From contig NZ_JAUXYL010000049.1 of the NCBI RefSeq assembly GCF_030694375.1, positions 1 through 64,000 of the forward strand: 64,000 bases of DNA, given 5' to 3'. A program made the translations under genes and the position numbers. The DNA comes from Algoriphagus sp. GTDB lineage: Bacteria; Bacteroidota; Bacteroidia; Cytophagales; Cyclobacteriaceae. Positions 60,906-64,000 of the stretch are shown piece by piece; positions within the stretch are counted from its first letter, which is position 1, and every line of letters starts with the position of its first letter. The notes beneath the pieces were generated by a model. It had not been told where the DNA came from, made no database searches, and saw nothing but the letters and a program-made list of their open reading frames with translations.

Positions 60906-63404
60906 ATGAATTCACATTTGAAGCATCATGCCTTTGGCTTGGGCGAAATTCTGCATGAGTTGCGGCATTTCCTTCCTGCACAGGCTCCACTCAAGGACTT
61001 TGTCCATCATAATACGCTACATGCTTTTCAGCACCTGCCTTTTCATCAAGGGTTAAAGCAAGCCAAAACACAATTGGGATACCAAGGCTATTTGCCCTTG
61101 GAAGCCTACCGTGATCTATTTCGATCCGGTAAAATCAAAGGTCAACTATTAAAAAATCTGCTTGAGGATCATTTTGGTTTAGCAGCGGCCAATGACTGGG
61201 CTGTCAAACTACTCGATCAAGATTATCAGGAGGTTTCTGACGCAAAGGTTGGTTTATTGAGGAACCACTGGAAATCTGATTATCATTTTAATCTGGATAA
61301 GGTCACACATCCTTTTCTCTTTAGAATCTTGGCAGCTTACCTTGATCAGGGGATTTCGATTTGGTCATTTCCGGTCGAAGCCAAGGGGTTTTTGGATGCG
61401 ATCAAAGTCATCCAAACCCAAAGTTTTTCCTCGATTATTAAGAGTAAAAGAGCTTTGGATTTACTTTTTGATCCTCAATTAAATTTGGAGAAACTCCTTG
61501 ATATTCTGGTTGGTGATCCTCAATCCTACGGTTGGTATTTATTTGATCAACAATTTGCGCATGCAGGGTGGTCGGGTATGGTGTCAGTTTTGGAGTCCCA
61601 ACCTGAATCTCTTTTGGATTCCAAAAAAATATGCCTTGAGGATGTGATCAAATTTGAATGCCTGCTGGAGATCGATGCACTGGATCAAAAGTTTGGAGAA
61701 AATTGGATCCCAATCGGTCATAGATTTCCTTTTAAAACCAAGGATCTGTTTGAAAACAATCCTTTTAATGAATTAGACCTAGTTCTTCAATGTTGGCAAG
61801 AAGCCTACGAATGGAGCTATTATGATGAGGTTTTGGCAGGTATCTCGGCAGTTAGACCTCAGTCAAAAGCATCTGGAATACCCAGTTTTCAGGCTTTATT
61901 TTGCATTGATGACCGGGAATGCTCCACTCGACGACATTTGGAATACATCGATCCTGAATGTGCGACATATGGTACCCCCGGATTTTTCAATGTGGAATTC
62001 TACTTTCAGCCAGAGTTTGGGAAGTTTCATACCAAATCCTGCCCGGCTCCTGTCACCCCGAAGTTTCTGATTAAGGAAATAGCCAGCCATAAAATACTGG
62101 TTCGAGATCCACATTTCAACCAAAAAAGCCACTCACTGGTCCGTGGCTGGGTTAGTGCTCAGACTCTCGGATTTTTATCCGCAGTGAAATTGGTGGGTAA
62201 TATCTTAAAACCTTCCAGTTCAGCACTTGAGGTGTCTTCCTTTAAACACATGGATCCTTCCGGTACCCTGTCGATTGAATACAAGGGGCAAATGGAAGAG
62301 GGGCTTCAGGTCGGCTTCAAGGTAGAGGAAATGACTGATCGAGTCGAAGGTCTTCTGCGGAGCATTGGACTTATCGATGGGTTTTCTCCTCTTGTTTATT
62401 TGATTGGGCATGGCGCATCCAGTATAAATAACACCCACTATGCCGGATATGACTGTGGTGCATGCTGTGGTCGTCCAGGATCTGTGAATGCCCGAGTGGC
62501 CGCAGCCATGGCAAATCATCCTATGGTCAGGGAGCAGCTCCTCACTAGAGGGATTGAAATCCCTGTTTCCACCCAGTTTTTAGGTGGATTGCACGATACC
62601 ACCAAAGATGAAATCGCCTATTTTGATGAGTATTTACTTTCAGCATTCAATACTCAACTTCATCAAGGAAATAAGGGGAAGTTTGGTAAGGCCTTGGAAT
62701 TTAATGCCTTGGAACGGTCAAGGAGATTCGATACGTTAAAACCCAACAAGTCGATTGGAAGATTGCATGAGGAGATTAAAAAACGTGCCTTTTCCCTTTT
62801 CGAACCCCGACCGGAGTACAATCACGCGACAAATGCGCTTTGTATCATCTCCCGAAAATCAACGATCAAAGGTCTGTTTTTTGATCGAAGAGCTTTTTTG
62901 AATTCATACGATTACCGAAAAGATCCCGAAGGAAAAGCCTTGACCAAAATTCTCGGTGCAGCAGCACCGGTGTGTGGGGGAATCAATCTGGAATATTATT
63001 TCTCCCGAATGGATCCGGATAAGCTTGGGGCTGGCACCAAACTACCCCACAATGTTATGGGATTGATCGGCGTAGCCAATGGTGCTGACGGTGATTTGAG
63101 AACAGGATTGCCATACCAAATGGTCGAAATTCATGACCCGATTCGCTTGTTGATGATTGTTGAGCAAGACCCCGAGGTAGTGATGAAGGTGCTTCAGGCT
63201 AATCCCACAACCTATGAATGGGTAAAGAATTATTGGATCCATTTAGTAGTCATCGATCCATTTACAGGCACATTTCTGCGGTATAGAGATGAGGGATTTG
63301 AGCCCTACCAGCCCGAGTCCAAAATCGAGCACCTTGATCACTTGCAGGACAAGCTGTTGAGTAGCAAAGAAAATCTTCCCGTTTACCTTATTGACTCACT
63401 TTGA
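60906..63404 (+). CDS. dabA: DabA, carbonic-anhydrase-like subunit of a DAB inorganic-carbon transporter (DUF2309)
   Basis: DabA converts CO2 to bicarbonate in the cytoplasm in a reaction coupled to DabB, raising the internal inorganic-carbon pool. The beta-carbonic-anhydrase-like zinc site is intact: Cys333 and Asp335 in ALFCIDDRECSTRR, His502 in LIGHGASSINN and Cys517 in YDCGACCGRPG. The spacing between His and Cys, 15 residues, equals that in the characterised Halothiobacillus protein. The ATG at 60906 (MNSHLKHHAFGLGEIL) was chosen because it matches the family N-terminus; the in-frame start 69 bases upstream adds non-conserved residues. The 832-residue length fits. Its stop overlaps the dabB start by one base (TGATG). 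Confidence 0.93.
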   Translation: MNSHLKHHAFGLGEILHELRHFLPAQAPLKDFVHHNTLHAFQHLPFHQGLKQAKTQLGYQGYLPLEAYRDLFRSGKIKGQLLKNLLEDHFGLAAANDWAVKLLDQDYQEVSDAKVGLLRNHWKSDYHFNLDKVTHPFLFRILAAYLDQGISIWSFPVEAKGFLDAIKVIQTQSFSSIIKSKRALDLLFDPQLNLEKLLDILVGDPQSYGWYLFDQQFAHAGWSGMVSVLESQPESLLDSKKICLEDVIKFECLLEIDALDQKFGENWIPIGHRFPFKTKDLFENNPFNELDLVLQCWQEAYEWSYYDEVLAGISAVRPQSKASGIPSFQALFCIDDRECSTRRHLEYIDPECATYGTPGFFNVEFYFQPEFGKFHTKSCPAPVTPKFLIKEIASHKILVRDPHFNQKSHSLVRGWVSAQTLGFLSAVKLVGNILKPSSSALEVSSFKHMDPSGTLSIEYKGQMEEGLQVGFKVEEMTDRVEGLLRSIGLIDGFSPLVYLIGHGASSINNTHYAGYDCGACCGRPGSVNARVAAAMANHPMVREQLLTRGIEIPVSTQFLGGLHDTTKDEIAYFDEYLLSAFNTQLHQGNKGKFGKALEFNALERSRRFDTLKPNKSIGRLHEEIKKRAFSLFEPRPEYNHATNALCIISRKSTIKGLFFDRRAFLNSYDYRKDPEGKALTKILGAAAPVCGGINLEYYFSRMDPDKLGAGTKLPHNVMGLIGVANGADGDLRTGLPYQMVEIHDPIRLLMIVEQDPEVVMKVLQANPTTYEWVKNYWIHLVVIDPFTGTFLRYRDEGFEPYQPESKIEHLDHLQDKLLSSKENLPVYLIDSL

Positions 63405-64000
63405 TGGTACTTCAAAATTGGATTCAGTTAATGATTGGGATACCTCTCGTTGGCTTTTTGGTGAGCCTTATGGTGCCGGAGTATAAGGAAAAACTGCTCT
63501 CCAGAGTAGCCTTTTTCACGGCAGGGTTTAACTTGATGAGTGTCCTGGTTTTCTTGGTGTTCTGGAGTATTCAGGGATTTCAGGCGCTTAATCTCAAGGA
63601 ATTTGTCCTATATCGAAACGACCACTTTGAGTTTTTGGTAGACTTTTTCTTTGACCGGTTCGGCGCCGTGTATGTGGTTATAGGCGCATTGTTAACCTTT
63701 TTGATCACTTTCTACAGTCGCTATTACCTTCATAGGGAAAGTGGCTACAAACGGTTTTTCAACACTGTTTTGTTCTTTTACCTAGGTTTCAATATCACTG
63801 TTTTGGCAGGAAATTTCGAAACCTTATTCATAGGTTGGGAGATCTTGGGTTTATCTTCTTTCCTGTTGATTGCCTTTTATCGGGAGAATTACCTACCGAC
63901 AAAAAATGCAATCAAAGTTTTTTCTATTTATCGGATCGGAGACGTCGGGTTGATTTTGGCGATGTGGGCCAGTCATCATCTTTGGCATGAAAACATCACC
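63404..64000 (+). CDS. dabB: DabB, proton-conducting membrane subunit (NuoL/MrpA-like), 3' truncated
   Basis: DabB is the membrane partner that lets protons or cations drive DabA. The visible 199 codons contain at least five transmembrane segments. FNTVLFFYLGFNITVLAGNFETLFIGWEILGLSS contains the core of the proton_antipo_M family (split here only by length). It begins at the ATG overlapping the dabA stop and runs off the window. In the first described system dabB precedes dabA; here dabA comes first. A plain complex I NuoL is excluded by context and by the absence of other nuo genes. Confidence 0.88.
   Translation, partial: MVLQNWIQLMIGIPLVGFLVSLMVPEYKEKLLSRVAFFTAGFNLMSVLVFLVFWSIQGFQALNLKEFVLYRNDHFEFLVDFFFDRFGAVYVVIGALLTFLITFYSRYYLHRESGYKRFFNTVLFFYLGFNITVLAGNFETLFIGWEILGLSSFLLIAFYRENYLPTKNAIKVFSIYRIGDVGLILAMWASHHLWHENIT

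Overview
The window looks like a chromosomal segment of a marine or aquatic Bacteroidota bacterium, most likely Cytophagales (Cyclobacteriaceae/Algoriphagus-like). The assignment is an inference. It rests on protein families typical of the phylum (DUF3078, DUF4920, DUF6134, arsenosugar enzymes, a glycine-lipid acyltransferase pair, Blh plus proteorhodopsin), on mostly absent Shine-Dalgarno sequences, and on several promoters of the Bacteroidota type (TTG, 19-20 nt, TAnnTTTG). No phage, insertion sequence, integrase or CRISPR array is visible. Almost all genes are intact, and both window ends cut a gene.

Layout. 1-2.1 kb: nucleotide-sugar genes (UDP-glucuronate epimerase family, RfbB). 2.1-4.0 kb: a phosphoserine phosphatase fused to 3-phosphoglycerate dehydrogenase. 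4.2-7.7 kb: small envelope and DUF proteins. 7.8-12.9 kb: TetR regulator, ABC exporter with a degenerate ATPase, HlyD-type adaptor and TolC-type channel. 13-18.8 kb: D-galacturonate degradation (UxaB, UxaA, KdgK, Eda), without the UxaC isomerase. 18.9-26 kb: a 1-Cys peroxiredoxin, then an arsenosugar biosynthesis operon (peroxidase-like protein, ArsS, two glycosyltransferases, ArsM, DUF6134, VOC protein) facing a GAPDH gene. 26.2-26.5 kb: two tandem tRNA-Glu genes. 26.6-31.1 kb: a giant cytochrome-type lipoprotein and a PIG-L deacetylase separated by a tandem repeat. 31.3-38 kb: MsrB, a penicillin-acylase-family hydrolase, small membrane proteins, a class III aminotransferase, an RNA-methyltransferase-like protein and an SDR. 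38.2-40.3 kb: a GlsA/GlsB-like pair for acyl-amino-acid lipids and a CoA-binding protein. 40.3-43.1 kb: retinal-based phototrophy (blh, crtY, proteorhodopsin). 43.5-47.8 kb: gyrB and ppk1. 47.9-51.2 kb: SLC13-type transporter, small membrane proteins and a DUF3078 barrel. 51.8-54.4 kb: tRNA-Arg, sucC, LolD-like ATPase, Bcp. 54.5-59.5 kb: EamA transporter, NAD salvage (pncB, pncA), thioesterase, monooxygenase and DJ-1/PfpI protein. 60.4-64.0 kb: a DAB-type inorganic-carbon operon (small exported protein, dabA, dabB), truncated by the window end.

How the parts fit. The rhodopsin keeps the Asp-Thr-Glu residues of an outward proton pump and a Met at the spectral tuning position, so a green-absorbing H+ pump is predicted. 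Blh and CrtY would supply its retinal. The DAB pair uses the proton gradient to drive bicarbonate capture, so light-driven proton pumping and carbon accumulation could be coupled in this heterotroph, which is an inference. The most unusual non-coding structure is a repeat of about 90-145 nt in three copies. Two copies end exactly at the start codons of the PIG-L and ppk1 genes. No wholly new multi-gene system can be demonstrated from sequence alone. The best candidates for new biology are this start-codon-adjacent repeat, the degenerate ABC exporter operon, and the small exported protein at the head of the DAB operon.
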